Assembly: GCA_028282595.1 (NCBI GenBank)
Contig: JANQHQ010000004.1
Location: 17,620-81,619 of the forward strand
Source of the DNA: Chlorobium sp.
GTDB taxonomy: Bacteria > Bacteroidota > Chlorobiia > Chlorobiales > Chlorobiaceae
DNA: 64,000 nt
Direction of reading: 5' to 3'
Made by a program: the position numbers and the translations under genes. The notes below the pieces were generated by a model. The model was not told where the DNA came from and did not search any database. It was given only the letters and a program-made list of their open reading frames with translations. Shown piece by piece: positions 1 through 10,863 of this stretch (position 1 is its first letter; the number at the start of each line of letters is the position of its first letter).

Positions 1-5
1 TTACA

Positions 6-278
6 ATGAACATCTATATCGGAAATTTGCCTTACAGCATCAGCGAGGACGAACTGCGCGAAGCGTTCGCCGAGTTCGGACAGATAGACAGGGCGAATAT
101 CATTATCGACAAGTTCACCGGCCGCTCGAAGGGATTCGGTTTCGTTGAAATGCCAAATGCATCCGAAGCCGAGAAAGCCATCGAAGCGATGAACGAAACC
201 GATTTCAAGGGACGTACCGTCAAGGTCAACGAAGCCCGGCCGAGAGAAGAACGGCCCGCCCGCAAGGAACGGTATTAA
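6..278 (+). CDS. RNA-binding protein, single RRM domain
   Basis: A 90-residue protein that is one RNA recognition motif followed by a short basic/acidic tail. RNP2 (IYIGNL, residues 3-8) and RNP1 (KGFGFVEM, residues 42-49) are both intact with the aromatic residues that stack on RNA bases. Single-RRM proteins of this size in cyanobacteria and green sulfur bacteria bind single-stranded RNA in the cytoplasm and are often cold- or stress-linked; that role is known for the family and not shown here. The tail (about residues 78-90) is rich in Arg, Glu and Lys. The gene stands alone and is followed by a hairpin terminator. Confidence 0.93.
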   Translation: MNIYIGNLPYSISEDELREAFAEFGQIDRANIIIDKFTGRSKGFGFVEMPNASEAEKAIEAMNETDFKGRTVKVNEARPREERPARKERY

Positions 279-306
279 AAAGGAGTTTCTCCTATACAGC
301 AGCATT

Positions 307-338
307 GCTGCCGTGCGCGAACGCTGGCAGCTTTTTTT
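307..338 (+). terminator. Rho-independent terminator of the RRM gene
   Basis: A GCTGCC arm (307-312) pairs with GGCAGC (326-331), with a further short GCG/CGC pairing inside, and is followed by seven T residues (332-338). It lies about 30 bp after the RRM stop codon. I see nothing else between here and the convergent gene ending at 558. Confidence 0.75.
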
Positions 339-557
339 ACGTCGATTCAGGGAAGAAGAACGATAACTCGCCCCGAGTGTCGGCGCCTTACCGTTTGAGT
401 ATGACCCCGAGGTCCCCCAGAAGCACCCGAAGGCCCTCTTCATGCTCGACCTCGTTCTGCAGGATCGGCCACCGCCGGTATCCAGGGGCTTCCGTTTTTT
501 TCTATAGCGTACAGGAAACGGAGGGAAGAGTCAGCCCCTTCCGATCGTCATTCCCGA

Positions 558-1496
558 TCACTTGCCGTGCTCGATCAGATCCCGCAGGGCCTCATCGAGG
601 CCCGGATGGCGGAAACGGTAACCGTGTTCGCCGAGAAACGACGGCACGACTTTCTGCCCCTTGACGGCGTACTCCGCGCCCTCTCCCATCAGAACCTGCA
701 CGACGAACTTGGGAACGGGCAAGAGGGAAGGCCTGCTCATCACCGATCCGAGCGCACCCGCGAACTCCTGCATCGAAACCGGCTGCGGTCCGACAAGATT
801 GACGGGCCCTTTCCAGGAAGTATCTTCCAGCGCGGTTCGTATAACGGCCACCTCGTCGTCGATGTGCAGCCAGGAAATACACTGCCGCCCGGAACCTACG
901 GGTCCGCCGAGAAAAAGATTGAACGGCAGCAGCAACTGCTGGAGCATGCCGCCTTTTGTAGAAAGAACGATTCCGGTCCTGAGAAGCACCAGCCGGACTT
1001 CGGAAGAGAGTTCGCCGGTTGCTTTTTCCCAGTCGAGACATATCTTCGCGAGAAAATCGTCACCTGCCGGAGCGCCTTCGTCGAGCTCGGTGGTCTCTTC
1101 GCAACTATCGAACGAACCGTAATACCCTATGGCCGATGCGGAAAGCAGGACCTCGGGTTTCTTTTCGGCCTGCGCGATGGCCTTGACGAGATTGCGCGTG
1201 CCCACGACGCGGGATTCGTAGCAGGCGACCTTGTGCTCCTCTGTCCACCGGGCTTCGAGAAGAGGCTTTCCGGCGAGATGGACTACCGCTTTCGCACCGT
1301 CGATGTAGGACGTCCACTCGCCTTTCGGCATGTCATAATCCCATTTCGCGTAAGCGGCCGCGCCGGGAACCCTGGAGGCCGCGCTGTCCGGGGAACGGGA
1401 AAGAACGACGACGGAATCACCCTCGGCGATGAGCTGTTTCGCAAGCGCCGATCCGATAACACCGGTCGCACCGGTAATGACGATATGGTTTTCCAT
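558..1496 (-). CDS. TIGR01777-type epimerase (YfcH-like SDR protein)
   Basis: A 312-residue NAD(P)-binding Rossmann protein. The N-terminus carries the nucleotide-binding motif GATGVIG (about residues 8-14). The central segment has the SASAIGYYG stretch typical of atypical/extended SDRs, and the C-terminal 50 residues look like the DUF1731 domain that ends this family. The overall pattern matches the TIGR01777 (YfcH/sulA-like) group, whose physiological substrate is not established. It starts with ATG and stands alone on the minus strand, convergent with the RRM gene. Confidence 0.88.
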   Translation of the reverse strand: MENHIVITGATGVIGSALAKQLIAEGDSVVVLSRSPDSAASRVPGAAAYAKWDYDMPKGEWTSYIDGAKAVVHLAGKPLLEARWTEEHKVACYESRVVGTRNLVKAIAQAEKKPEVLLSASAIGYYGSFDSCEETTELDEGAPAGDDFLAKICLDWEKATGELSSEVRLVLLRTGIVLSTKGGMLQQLLLPFNLFLGGPVGSGRQCISWLHIDDEVAVIRTALEDTSWKGPVNLVGPQPVSMQEFAGALGSVMSRPSLLPVPKFVVQVLMGEGAEYAVKGQKVVPSFLGEHGYRFRHPGLDEALRDLIEHGK

Positions 1497-1720
1497 AAGA
1501 CACCATGCGGTTATTCGCGAAGTAAAAAGCCCTTAAAACATTTCAGTACATGTACTTGATCAACAACTACAGGGTTGCGGTAATAATTCCCCGCCGGAGC
1601 GGTCAACCCCGTGCCGCTCTTTTTCGAGAAGACGGAATGACGGAAGAAACCCGGGAGGGCTTTCCCGGCGTTATCGAGGTCCGAAAGTAACCGGTCATCG
1701 GAACATGCGGCATCAGGCAA

Positions 1721-2539
1721 TCAAAGGGTATTTCTGAGCAGACCTTCGACAGCCTCCCTCGCGACAGTATCGTGCATCTGCATCCGGCTGAACGGCAGGA
1801 ATGCCTTGCGGTGGGTTTTCTGTCGCAGAACTTTCAGAATATTTTGCACGGGCAGGAGCTTGCTGGCGTCGAGATCAATCTTCAGGTTGATGTCTTTGAA
1901 AAAGTATATCTCGTTCCTTTGAATAAGAAAGATATGGTTGACCACTCTTTTTTCACCCCAAAACGGCAGAAATTTCCCCGCGCCCTCACAGACGACCGTA
2001 TCGATGTCCTTTGTCTTCAGCAAATGCCGATAACAATCCTCGACCTTGCTCCTTCCGAGCAACGGGACATCCGGAAAACTCACTCCGGTCTCCTTGAAAT
2101 CAAGCCAGTCCTGCACCCCGAGTTCTTCGAGGATTCGCTTGTAGTCAGCTCTTTTCTCGAGTTGAACGGCGCTTCTTCCCTTGAAAAACTCTGCGTTGCG
2201 GGTTATCCTAGATCCGGCGCGAACCACCAGAACGTTCCGATACTCAGGATAACAGATGGAGGCGACAGGCGCGATCAAGTCAATATCGTCGAGAGAGGTG
2301 ACGTTCGAGACAGAGGCAAGTCTTACCGCATCCTGACCGAAAACCTTCGAGATACCCTCGGGAAGCCCTCTATAGTCCAGGTCGATGATGTCGACGAACT
2401 TCCTCGCTCCGTAGGGTTTGAATCCGACCGTTTTGCGCCCCGCCCCTCCGAGAACGGAGATTACTGCGACCGCAAGCGTGGTCTTGCCCACATCGGTGTT
2501 CGGCCCGACAACCCAGTACATCTCCGGCTCCATACCCAT
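1721..2539 (-). CDS. BioD-like P-loop ATPase of unknown role
   Basis: A protein of about 270 residues with an N-terminal deviant Walker A motif, GPNTDVGKTT, resembling the GTDTDVGKT motif of dethiobiotin synthetase, and a later CEGAGKF segment resembling the EGAGG loop of BioD. The rest diverges from BioD: it lacks the usual length and the diaminopelargonate pocket is not recognisable. No other biotin genes are near. It lies 46 bp downstream of glmS on the same strand and is likely cotranscribed with pyrF and glmS. Several starts are possible (2539, 2533 or 2521); 2539 and 2533 follow a GGAG sequence. Function unknown; a BioD/CobB-type ligase-like ATPase is the best description. Confidence 0.7.
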   Translation of the reverse strand: MGMEPEMYWVVGPNTDVGKTTLAVAVISVLGGAGRKTVGFKPYGARKFVDIIDLDYRGLPEGISKVFGQDAVRLASVSNVTSLDDIDLIAPVASICYPEYRNVLVVRAGSRITRNAEFFKGRSAVQLEKRADYKRILEELGVQDWLDFKETGVSFPDVPLLGRSKVEDCYRHLLKTKDIDTVVCEGAGKFLPFWGEKRVVNHIFLIQRNEIYFFKDINLKIDLDASKLLPVQNILKVLRQKTHRKAFLPFSRMQMHDTVAREAVEGLLRNTL

Positions 2540-2585
2540 GCATCTCCGTTTCAATGGCGGGAAGAGACCAATAAACCGAAGACAG

Positions 2586-4430
2586 TCACTCCACCGTCAC
2601 AGACTTGGCGAGATTGCGGGGACGGTCGACGTTGCAGCCTCTCAGGGTGGCTATGTGATAGGCCAGAAGCTGCAGGGGAAGAACCGAAAGCAGCGGGGTG
2701 ACCGGAGCCGACGCAGCGGGAACGTGGATCACGTGGTCCGCGAGACGCCCTATCTCCTCGTCCCCCTCGTTGGCGATCACGATCACCTTGCCCTTGCGGC
2801 TCCGGACCTCCTCGATATTGCTGATCACCTTGCTGTAGGAGTTGTCCCGGGTGGCGATGAAAATGACCGGCATATCCTCGTCGATCAGGGCGATGGGCCC
2901 GTGCTTCATCTCCGCGGCCGGATAGCCTTCGGCGTGGATATAGGAGATCTCCTTGAGCTTGAGCGCACCTTCGAGCGCAACCGGAAAATTGTAACCCCTG
3001 CCCAGATAGAGGAAGTTTCTCGCGTCCTTGTAGCTTCTGGCGATTTCGAGAATCTCGCCATCCTGCTTCAGTATGCGCTCCACCTTTTCCGGCACCCTAC
3101 CGAGTTCCTTGAGATAGAGCTTGATTTCATCGCGCGACATGGTGCGCCCCTTGCTGAGCATCAGCGCCAGGAGATAGAGCACCGTCACCTGCGCGGTAAA
3201 GGCTTTCGTCGATGCGACACCGATCTCGGGACCCGCATGGGTGTATATCCCGCAGAGGGTTTCCCTGGCGATCGTCGAACCGACCACGTTGCATACCCCC
3301 ATGACAAGCGCGCCCTTCTCCCTTGCGAGGCGCAGGGCCGCGAGGGTGTCGGCGGTCTCGCCCGACTGCGAGATGACGATGACGACATCGTCCCTGGTGA
3401 TCACGGGATTGCGGTACCTGAACTCGGAAGCGTAGTCCACTTCGACCGGAATCCGGGCGAACTCCTCTATCAGATACTCGCCGATGAGACCCGCGTGCCA
3501 GCTCGTACCGCAGGCGCAGATGATGACGCGGCTGGACATCTTGAGACGGTCGAGGTAATCCTCTATGCCACCAAGGCGAACCTGCCCCTCCTCGAGGCGG
3601 ACACGGCCGCGCATGACGTCCTGCAGCACAGCGGGCTGTTCGAAGATCTCCTTGAGCATGAAATGCTCGAACCCGCCCTTCTCGATTTCGGCGATCTCGA
3701 AATCTATTTCGCTGACATGCTTGTCCTGCTCGATATTCTCGATCGTCTTGATGGTATAGGCGTCGCGCGTCAGTATCGCCATCTCGCCGTCGGAGAGATA
3801 GACGACCTTCTTCGTATGCTCGACGATGGGCGCGCCGTCCGAAGCGATAAAATACTCTCCCTTGCCGATACCGAGAACCAGCGGGCTGCCCTTGCGCGCC
3901 ACGACGATCTTGTCAGGTTCTCGCCGGGAGATGATGCACAGTCCGTACGCCCCTTCGACATGGTAGAGTGCTGCCCGCACGGCCGCCTCGAGACCCATTT
4001 CAGGTTTGTCGGACAAGATGCTGTCGATGAGATGGACCAAGATTTCGGAGTCGGTGTCGCTGGCGAATTCGTACCCTCTGGAAGCGAGGTCCTTCTTGAG
4101 GACCATGTAGTTCTCTATGATGCCGTTATGAATCAGTGCGATGGAGCCGTCGGAGCTGAGGTGGGGATGCGCGTTCCTGTCGCTCGGATCGCCGTGCGTC
4201 GCCCAGCGGGTATGCCCTATGCCGACGGTCGCTCCCTGCATGTATTCACCCGAAGCCGACAGCGCCTCTTCGAGCTCCCTGACGCTTCCTTTCCGCTTCA
4301 TGACGGAAAGTTCTCCGTTCAGCACGGCGATACCCGCTGAATCGTACCCGCGGTACTCGAGCCGCTGCAAACCCGCCAGAAGGACATCAGCCGCGTCCTT
4401 CGATCCGATATATCCGACTATTCCACACAT
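2586..4430 (-). CDS. glmS: Glutamine-fructose-6-phosphate aminotransferase (isomerizing)
   Basis: This enzyme makes glucosamine-6-phosphate from fructose-6-phosphate and glutamine, the first step toward UDP-GlcNAc for peptidoglycan and LPS. The start at 4430 is chosen because the mature enzyme begins MCGIVGYIG, where Cys2 is the N-terminal nucleophile of the class II glutaminase domain; the reading frame is open upstream to 4553 but that extension is not family-like. The protein is 614 residues, normal for the family: glutaminase domain to about residue 220, then two SIS sugar-isomerase domains, including CGTSWHAG and SQSGETADT in the first. It ends with the conserved DRPRNLAKSVTVE tail. pyrF lies upstream and the BioD-like gene downstream. 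Confidence 0.97.
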   Translation of the reverse strand: MCGIVGYIGSKDAADVLLAGLQRLEYRGYDSAGIAVLNGELSVMKRKGSVRELEEALSASGEYMQGATVGIGHTRWATHGDPSDRNAHPHLSSDGSIALIHNGIIENYMVLKKDLASRGYEFASDTDSEILVHLIDSILSDKPEMGLEAAVRAALYHVEGAYGLCIISRREPDKIVVARKGSPLVLGIGKGEYFIASDGAPIVEHTKKVVYLSDGEMAILTRDAYTIKTIENIEQDKHVSEIDFEIAEIEKGGFEHFMLKEIFEQPAVLQDVMRGRVRLEEGQVRLGGIEDYLDRLKMSSRVIICACGTSWHAGLIGEYLIEEFARIPVEVDYASEFRYRNPVITRDDVVIVISQSGETADTLAALRLAREKGALVMGVCNVVGSTIARETLCGIYTHAGPEIGVASTKAFTAQVTVLYLLALMLSKGRTMSRDEIKLYLKELGRVPEKVERILKQDGEILEIARSYKDARNFLYLGRGYNFPVALEGALKLKEISYIHAEGYPAAEMKHGPIALIDEDMPVIFIATRDNSYSKVISNIEEVRSRKGKVIVIANEGDEEIGRLADHVIHVPAASAPVTPLLSVLPLQLLAYHIATLRGCNVDRPRNLAKSVTVE

Positions 4431-4506
4431 GACATGGCCGTGTTGTATGAACAAGAAAGCGATCGGCATGCCGACGGCTGCCGTCACGACAGTATAAGAA
4501 AAACCC

Positions 4507-5343
4507 CTAAAAAATACTCTGCATTTCATGATGCAGGGCACGCGCCCTGGCATTGACCGCCTCTTCGAACGCTTCGGGAGTATCGAACTCTCCTTCGGGA
4601 TAGATAACCCCCCGGCTGACGTTGACGAGCGCCCCTTGTTTCCGGTCGTCCACGCCGAGAGCCGCGGACTCCTGCAGGGATCCGCCCTGCGCCCCCACCC
4701 CCGGAATCAGCATGAAAAGTCCCGGAGCCGAGCGGCGGATCTCTCCGACCAGGGAGCTCTTGGTCGCGCCGACCACGATCCCGGCGTTGCCGTTACGGCT
4801 CCACTCCCGGACCTTCGCAAGAACCGACTCGTAGAGCGCTCCTCCCGAGGCGAGGTGTTGTTCCTCGAAATCCGCCGACCCGGGATTGGAAGTGAGGCAG
4901 AGCACGAAAATCAGTTTCTGGTCGTAAGCAAAAAACGGCTCGAGCGAGTCGTATCCCATGTAGGGCGCGACCGTGAGCGCATCGAAATTCCAGTGATCGA
5001 AAAAGGCCTCGGCATACATGCGACTGGTGTTGCCGATGTCGGCCCGCTTGGCATCGGCGATGGAGAGCGTTTCGCACGGAAGATTCTCCAGGGTATCCTG
5101 CATGTCCTGCAGCCCCTCGACCCCCCGCGACTCGTAGAAGGCCGTGTTGATCTTGTAGGCCGCCGCATGCTCCCTGGTCGCCCGGACGACGGAACGGTTG
5201 AACTCCAGAACGGGACGCGGCATGCTGCGGAACACCGGCGGAATTTTATCGAGATCGCTGTCAAGCCCCACGCACAGCAGAGACTTTTTCGCGGTTATCT
5301 GCTCATTGACCTTGTTGCGCGCCGCATTCATGGATATACTCAT
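4507..5343 (-). CDS. pyrF: Orotidine 5'-phosphate decarboxylase, type 2
   Basis: Decarboxylates OMP to UMP in the last step of de novo pyrimidine synthesis. At 278 residues it has the length of the longer 'type 2' family. The catalytic signature DAKRADIGNTS is at about residues 96-106, and the CVGLDSDLDKIP segment near the N-terminus is typical of this group. A phosphate-binding GVGAQGG loop lies near residue 215. It is read divergently from ftsH and lies 76 bp upstream of glmS, so pyrF-glmS may be one transcript. Confidence 0.96.
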   Translation of the reverse strand: MSISMNAARNKVNEQITAKKSLLCVGLDSDLDKIPPVFRSMPRPVLEFNRSVVRATREHAAAYKINTAFYESRGVEGLQDMQDTLENLPCETLSIADAKRADIGNTSRMYAEAFFDHWNFDALTVAPYMGYDSLEPFFAYDQKLIFVLCLTSNPGSADFEEQHLASGGALYESVLAKVREWSRNGNAGIVVGATKSSLVGEIRRSAPGLFMLIPGVGAQGGSLQESAALGVDDRKQGALVNVSRGVIYPEGEFDTPEAFEEAVNARARALHHEMQSIF

Positions 5344-5573
5344 GTCGCTTCCGGAAGAAAAGATTGTGCCGCACCCTGGTTTCCGGCGTCCGGGACCCGG
5401 CCCCGCGCCCGCATTCGGCAGGCATCGAACAGGGCTCGGGGGAACTGAAACTTATAAGGCGGGTTCGACATTAAAACTATGCTTTTGTAATTCGCTGTCA
5501 ATAGCGTTACTTACGGTTCGGTCCGTTACATTACGAAAGATAGCGAAGACACGTCAACTCTTTATGCGAATAG

Positions 5574-7661
<2,088 letters not shown>

Positions 7662-7665
7662 CCCG

Positions 7666-7941
7666 ATGGAAAAACGGTTTCATGTCACCGTGCGGGGGCT
7701 TGTCCAGGGTGTCGGGTTCAGAATGTTCGTCGAACGTTCCGCGACCCGCATGGGTCTGAAAGGGTGGGTTCGCAACCGGCCGGACGGCAGCGTGGAAATC
7801 GACGTGCAGGGCCCCGCCGGCCTTGTCGGTGAACTCTTGGAAGAAGCGAAAACCGGACCTCCGGCATCGAAGGTATCCGCTGTATCCGTGAAGGAGATGG
7901 AGCCGGACTTCCGGAAACGGGGCTTTTCCGTGCTCGTATAG
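7666..7941 (+). CDS. acyP: Acylphosphatase
   Basis: A 91-residue acylphosphatase, which hydrolyses carboxyl-phosphate bonds. The signature VRGLVQGVGFRMFV (about residues 9-22) contains the phosphate-binding loop and its Arg, and GWVRNRPDGSVEI (about residues 33-45) contains the catalytic Asn. Length and both motifs fit the family exactly. It begins 4 bp after ftsH and is probably translated from the same mRNA. Confidence 0.94.
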   Translation: MEKRFHVTVRGLVQGVGFRMFVERSATRMGLKGWVRNRPDGSVEIDVQGPAGLVGELLEEAKTGPPASKVSAVSVKEMEPDFRKRGFSVLV

Positions 7942-7952
7942 GCCGCACCGGC

Positions 7953-7980
7953 AAAAGAAAAAACCCCGGAACATCCGGGG
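7953..7980 (-). terminator. Rho-independent terminator of tRNA-Val
   Basis: On the minus strand a 7-bp stem (CCCCGGA/TCCGGGG, 7964-7980, 3-nt loop) is followed by a T-rich run (7953-7963). It sits 7 bp past the tRNA 3' end, so it most likely ends the tRNA transcript. It also separates that transcript from the convergent acyP mRNA. Confidence 0.75.
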
Positions 7981-7986
7981 AAGGTG

Positions 7987-8060
7987 TGGGTCCCGAGGGA
8001 GTCGAACCCCCGACCTACTGGGTGTAAACCAGTCGCTCTAACCAACTGAGCTAGAGACCC
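7987..8060 (-). tRNA. tRNA-Val (anticodon UAC)
   Basis: A 74-nt cloverleaf on the minus strand. The acceptor stem GGGTCTC pairs with GGGACCC through one G-U pair. The D arm contains AGCTCAGTTGGTTAGAGC, the anticodon stem ACTGG/CCAGT encloses the loop TTTACAC (anticodon TAC), and the T arm contains GGTTCGACTCC. The discriminator base is A and CCA is not encoded. Confidence 0.95.
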
Positions 8061-8217
8061 ATCGAAAAGGAACGTAAGTATACGATATTTTTTTTTCAGC
8101 GACAAGCCGTTTTTTCGCCGGAGCTCCCGTCCCGCGCGCATTTGTAACCATTCCCGAAAAAACATAAATTCAGTCCGGTAATCCCGTGAGTTTCAGCAAT
8201 TATCCCGCACCTGCATC

Positions 8218-9369
8218 ATGAAATCGTTATCCATCCTCGGCAGCACCGGATCCATCGGATTGAGCACTCTCGACGTCATCCGGCAACATCCTGGACGCTT
8301 CAGGGTGACGGGACTGGCCGAAGGACATGACGTCGATCAGCTCGCCCGTCAGATCAGGGAGTTCGGGCCCGGGATCGTTTCGGTAAGGGACGAAGCGTCC
8401 GCCCGGCGTCTGGAAGACCTGCTAGGCCCCGAAAAACCGGAAATCCGCTGGGGAATCGACGGCGCGGCCGCGGTCGGCGCGGCCGAAGGCGCGGACATGG
8501 TAGTCTCCGCCATCGTCGGCGCCGCGGGATTGAAACCGACCGTCAGCGCAATCAGGGCGGGCAAGGACATCGCGCTGGCAAACAAGGAAACGCTGGTCGT
8601 GGCCGGCGCACTTGTCATGAATCTCGTCCGGGAGCACGGCGTCACGCTCCTGCCGGTCGACAGCGAACACTCGGCTGTTTTCCAGTCGCTTTCCGGGCAC
8701 AGGAACGAGGATATCCGGCGCATCGTCCTGACCGCTTCCGGAGGGCCGTTCAGGAACACTCCCGCAGAGGAGTTGAAAGCCGTCGGTCCCGAACAGGCGC
8801 TGAAACATCCACAATGGGACATGGGAGCCAAAATCACCATCGACTCCGCGACGCTCATGAACAAGGGCCTCGAAGTGATCGAGGCTCACTGGCTTTTCAA
8901 CATGCCTGCGGACAGAATCGGCGTCGTGGTTCACCCGCAGAGCATCATCCACTCGATGGTGGAGTATATCGACGGCTGCGTCATGGCGCAGCTCGGCGCT
9001 CCGGACATGCGCGCACCGATCGCCTACGCGATCGCCTGGCCGGAACGCTGTGAAAGCGGCATTAAAACGCTCGACCTCACGGAGATCGGCTCACTCACGT
9101 TCGAAGAGCCCGATACAAAGCGATTCCCCGCACTGCGGCTCGCCTTCGAGGCTCTGAAGGCCGGCCGAACCTGCCCGGCGGTGCTGAACGCGGCCAACGA
9201 GATCGCCGTTGCTGCCTTCCTCGAAAACAGAATCGGCTTCACCGACATTCCGGCGCTTGTCGACAGGACCCTGCAGGCTCACGAACCGTTCACCCCTTCC
9301 AGCCTGGAAGAGTATCTCGAAGCCGACGCATGGGCGAGAAAGACCGCGCGGGAGATGGCAACAGTGTAA
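8218..9369 (+). CDS. dxr: 1-deoxy-D-xylulose 5-phosphate reductoisomerase
   Basis: Second enzyme of the MEP isoprenoid pathway; it converts DXP to MEP with NADPH, supplying precursors for quinones, carotenoids and chlorophyll side chains. The 383-residue protein begins with the NADPH motif GSTGSIG (residues 8-14). It contains the metal and substrate segments LPVDSEHSA and TASGGPF, and the MNKGLEVIEAHWLF helix. Length and order match the family. rseP follows about 100 bp downstream on the same strand. Confidence 0.97.
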   Translation: MKSLSILGSTGSIGLSTLDVIRQHPGRFRVTGLAEGHDVDQLARQIREFGPGIVSVRDEASARRLEDLLGPEKPEIRWGIDGAAAVGAAEGADMVVSAIVGAAGLKPTVSAIRAGKDIALANKETLVVAGALVMNLVREHGVTLLPVDSEHSAVFQSLSGHRNEDIRRIVLTASGGPFRNTPAEELKAVGPEQALKHPQWDMGAKITIDSATLMNKGLEVIEAHWLFNMPADRIGVVVHPQSIIHSMVEYIDGCVMAQLGAPDMRAPIAYAIAWPERCESGIKTLDLTEIGSLTFEEPDTKRFPALRLAFEALKAGRTCPAVLNAANEIAVAAFLENRIGFTDIPALVDRTLQAHEPFTPSSLEEYLEADAWARKTAREMATV

Positions 9370-9469
9370 CGGCAACGCTCATGTTTCAAGGACAAAAAGA
9401 GGAACAGGCTGTCCCGGATATCAACGGACGGTATTCGGATAGCCCGTTCCGGAGGACAATGATCACACT

Positions 9470-10831
9470 ATGGATTTTCTGACTACGACATTTCACTTCA
9501 TCGTCGCGATTTTCATCCTGGTCACCGCTCATGAACTCGGACACTTTCTGACGGCGAAGTTTTTCGGCATGCGGGTCGACAAGTTCTATATCGGCTTCGA
9601 CTTCTACAACCTCCGCCTCTGGAAGAAGAAGATCGGCGACACCGAATACGGCATAGGAGTCTTTCCCCTCGGCGGTTATGTGAAAATCGCGGGTATGGTC
9701 GATGAAAGCCTCGACACCGGTTTCCAGAAAACCGAACCCGAGCCCTGGGAGTTCCGTGCAAAACCGGTCTGGCAGCGCCTCATCGTGCTCGCCGGCGGCG
9801 TCACCATGAACATGCTGCTCGCGGCCGCAATCTTCATCGGCATGGCCGCGGTATTCGGCGAAAGCAAAACCTCGACCGTCAATCCGGCATATGTCGAGGA
9901 CAATTCGGTTTACGAAGCCATGGGCATGCAAACGGGCGATCGGTTCCTCGCGGTCAACGGCAACCCGGTCGAATACTGGGAAGAGGTGCTTTCCCCGAAA
10001 AATTTCGCCAGCGGCAACCTGAGCTACACCATTGTGCGCGACGGAGAGCGGCGGACGTTGCAGGCCCCGCAGGACATTCTTACGCAGATCAATGAAGACC
10101 GGGCTCTCGGCGTACGTCCATTGATGCCTCCGGTCATCGACCAGGTTCTGTCGGGACAACCGGCGGACCGAGCGAACCTCAAACCCGGCGCGCTGATAAC
10201 GGCCATCGACGGCAAGCCCGTCCGGGACTGGTCCGAAGTCGTCGCGCTGATCTCCGCCAATCCGGAGAAAGAGATCGCGATCGCCTGGAAGTACCTCAAA
10301 CCCGCCGCGGACGGCTCGATCGACGTTTCGAAAATCATGGCTTTCGGGTCCGAAACCCTCTCGAAGGTAGTTCCCGGTTCGACGGGAAAAATCGGCATCT
10401 CGCTCAAACAGACTCTCGTGACCGAACACCAGCGTCTCGGTCCCCTGGCTGCAACCGGTTACGGCCTGGAACAGACATGGAACCTGACCGTCACCACGGT
10501 CAAGGGATTCGGCAAGATCCTGAGCGGAAAGGAGGATTTCCGCAAATCGGTCGGCGGCCCGATCAAGATCGCGAGAATCGCGGGACAGAGCGCCCAACAG
10601 GGTTTCGGCAGCTTTCTCTATTTTCTGGCCCTCCTCTCCATATCGCTGGCGTTCATCAACATCCTGCCCATTCCGGCGCTTGACGGCGGCCAGTTCGTCA
10701 TGAACGCCGTCGAAGGCATCATGGGGCGGGAAATTCCTTTCGGAATCAAGCTCAAGATTCAGCAGATCGGCATGGCGCTGCTTCTGACGCTTTTCCTGTT
10801 CTTCATCATCAACGATATCATCAACCCCTGA
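9470..10831 (+). CDS. rseP: RIP site-2 zinc metalloprotease RseP
   Basis: Intramembrane protease (M50B) that cleaves transmembrane anti-sigma factors and signal-peptide remnants. The 453-residue protein has the zinc motif HELGH at residues 21-25 in its first membrane helix, central PDZ-type domains (about residues 130-330), and a C-terminal membrane segment with the LDGG third-ligand motif (NILPIPALDGGQ). It sits between dxr and prfA, all on the plus strand, a common envelope/isoprenoid neighbourhood. Confidence 0.95.
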   Translation: MDFLTTTFHFIVAIFILVTAHELGHFLTAKFFGMRVDKFYIGFDFYNLRLWKKKIGDTEYGIGVFPLGGYVKIAGMVDESLDTGFQKTEPEPWEFRAKPVWQRLIVLAGGVTMNMLLAAAIFIGMAAVFGESKTSTVNPAYVEDNSVYEAMGMQTGDRFLAVNGNPVEYWEEVLSPKNFASGNLSYTIVRDGERRTLQAPQDILTQINEDRALGVRPLMPPVIDQVLSGQPADRANLKPGALITAIDGKPVRDWSEVVALISANPEKEIAIAWKYLKPAADGSIDVSKIMAFGSETLSKVVPGSTGKIGISLKQTLVTEHQRLGPLAATGYGLEQTWNLTVTTVKGFGKILSGKEDFRKSVGGPIKIARIAGQSAQQGFGSFLYFLALLSISLAFINILPIPALDGGQFVMNAVEGIMGREIPFGIKLKIQQIGMALLLTLFLFFIINDIINP

Positions 10832-10863
10832 GCGGGGCGGCGGGAGAACGCGGTCAACCGGTC

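Noticed and set aside
567..1559. Long plus-strand frame of 330 codons opposite the SDR gene
   Set aside because: It mirrors the minus-strand epimerase gene, has no recognisable domain and shows shadow-frame composition.
1511..1720. 69-codon minus-strand frame downstream of the BioD-like gene
   Set aside because: No ribosome-binding site, no motif; likely untranslated spacer.
2418..4340. 640-codon plus-strand frame opposite glmS
   Set aside because: Antisense to a certain gene; His/Arg/Asp-rich shadow sequence without motifs.
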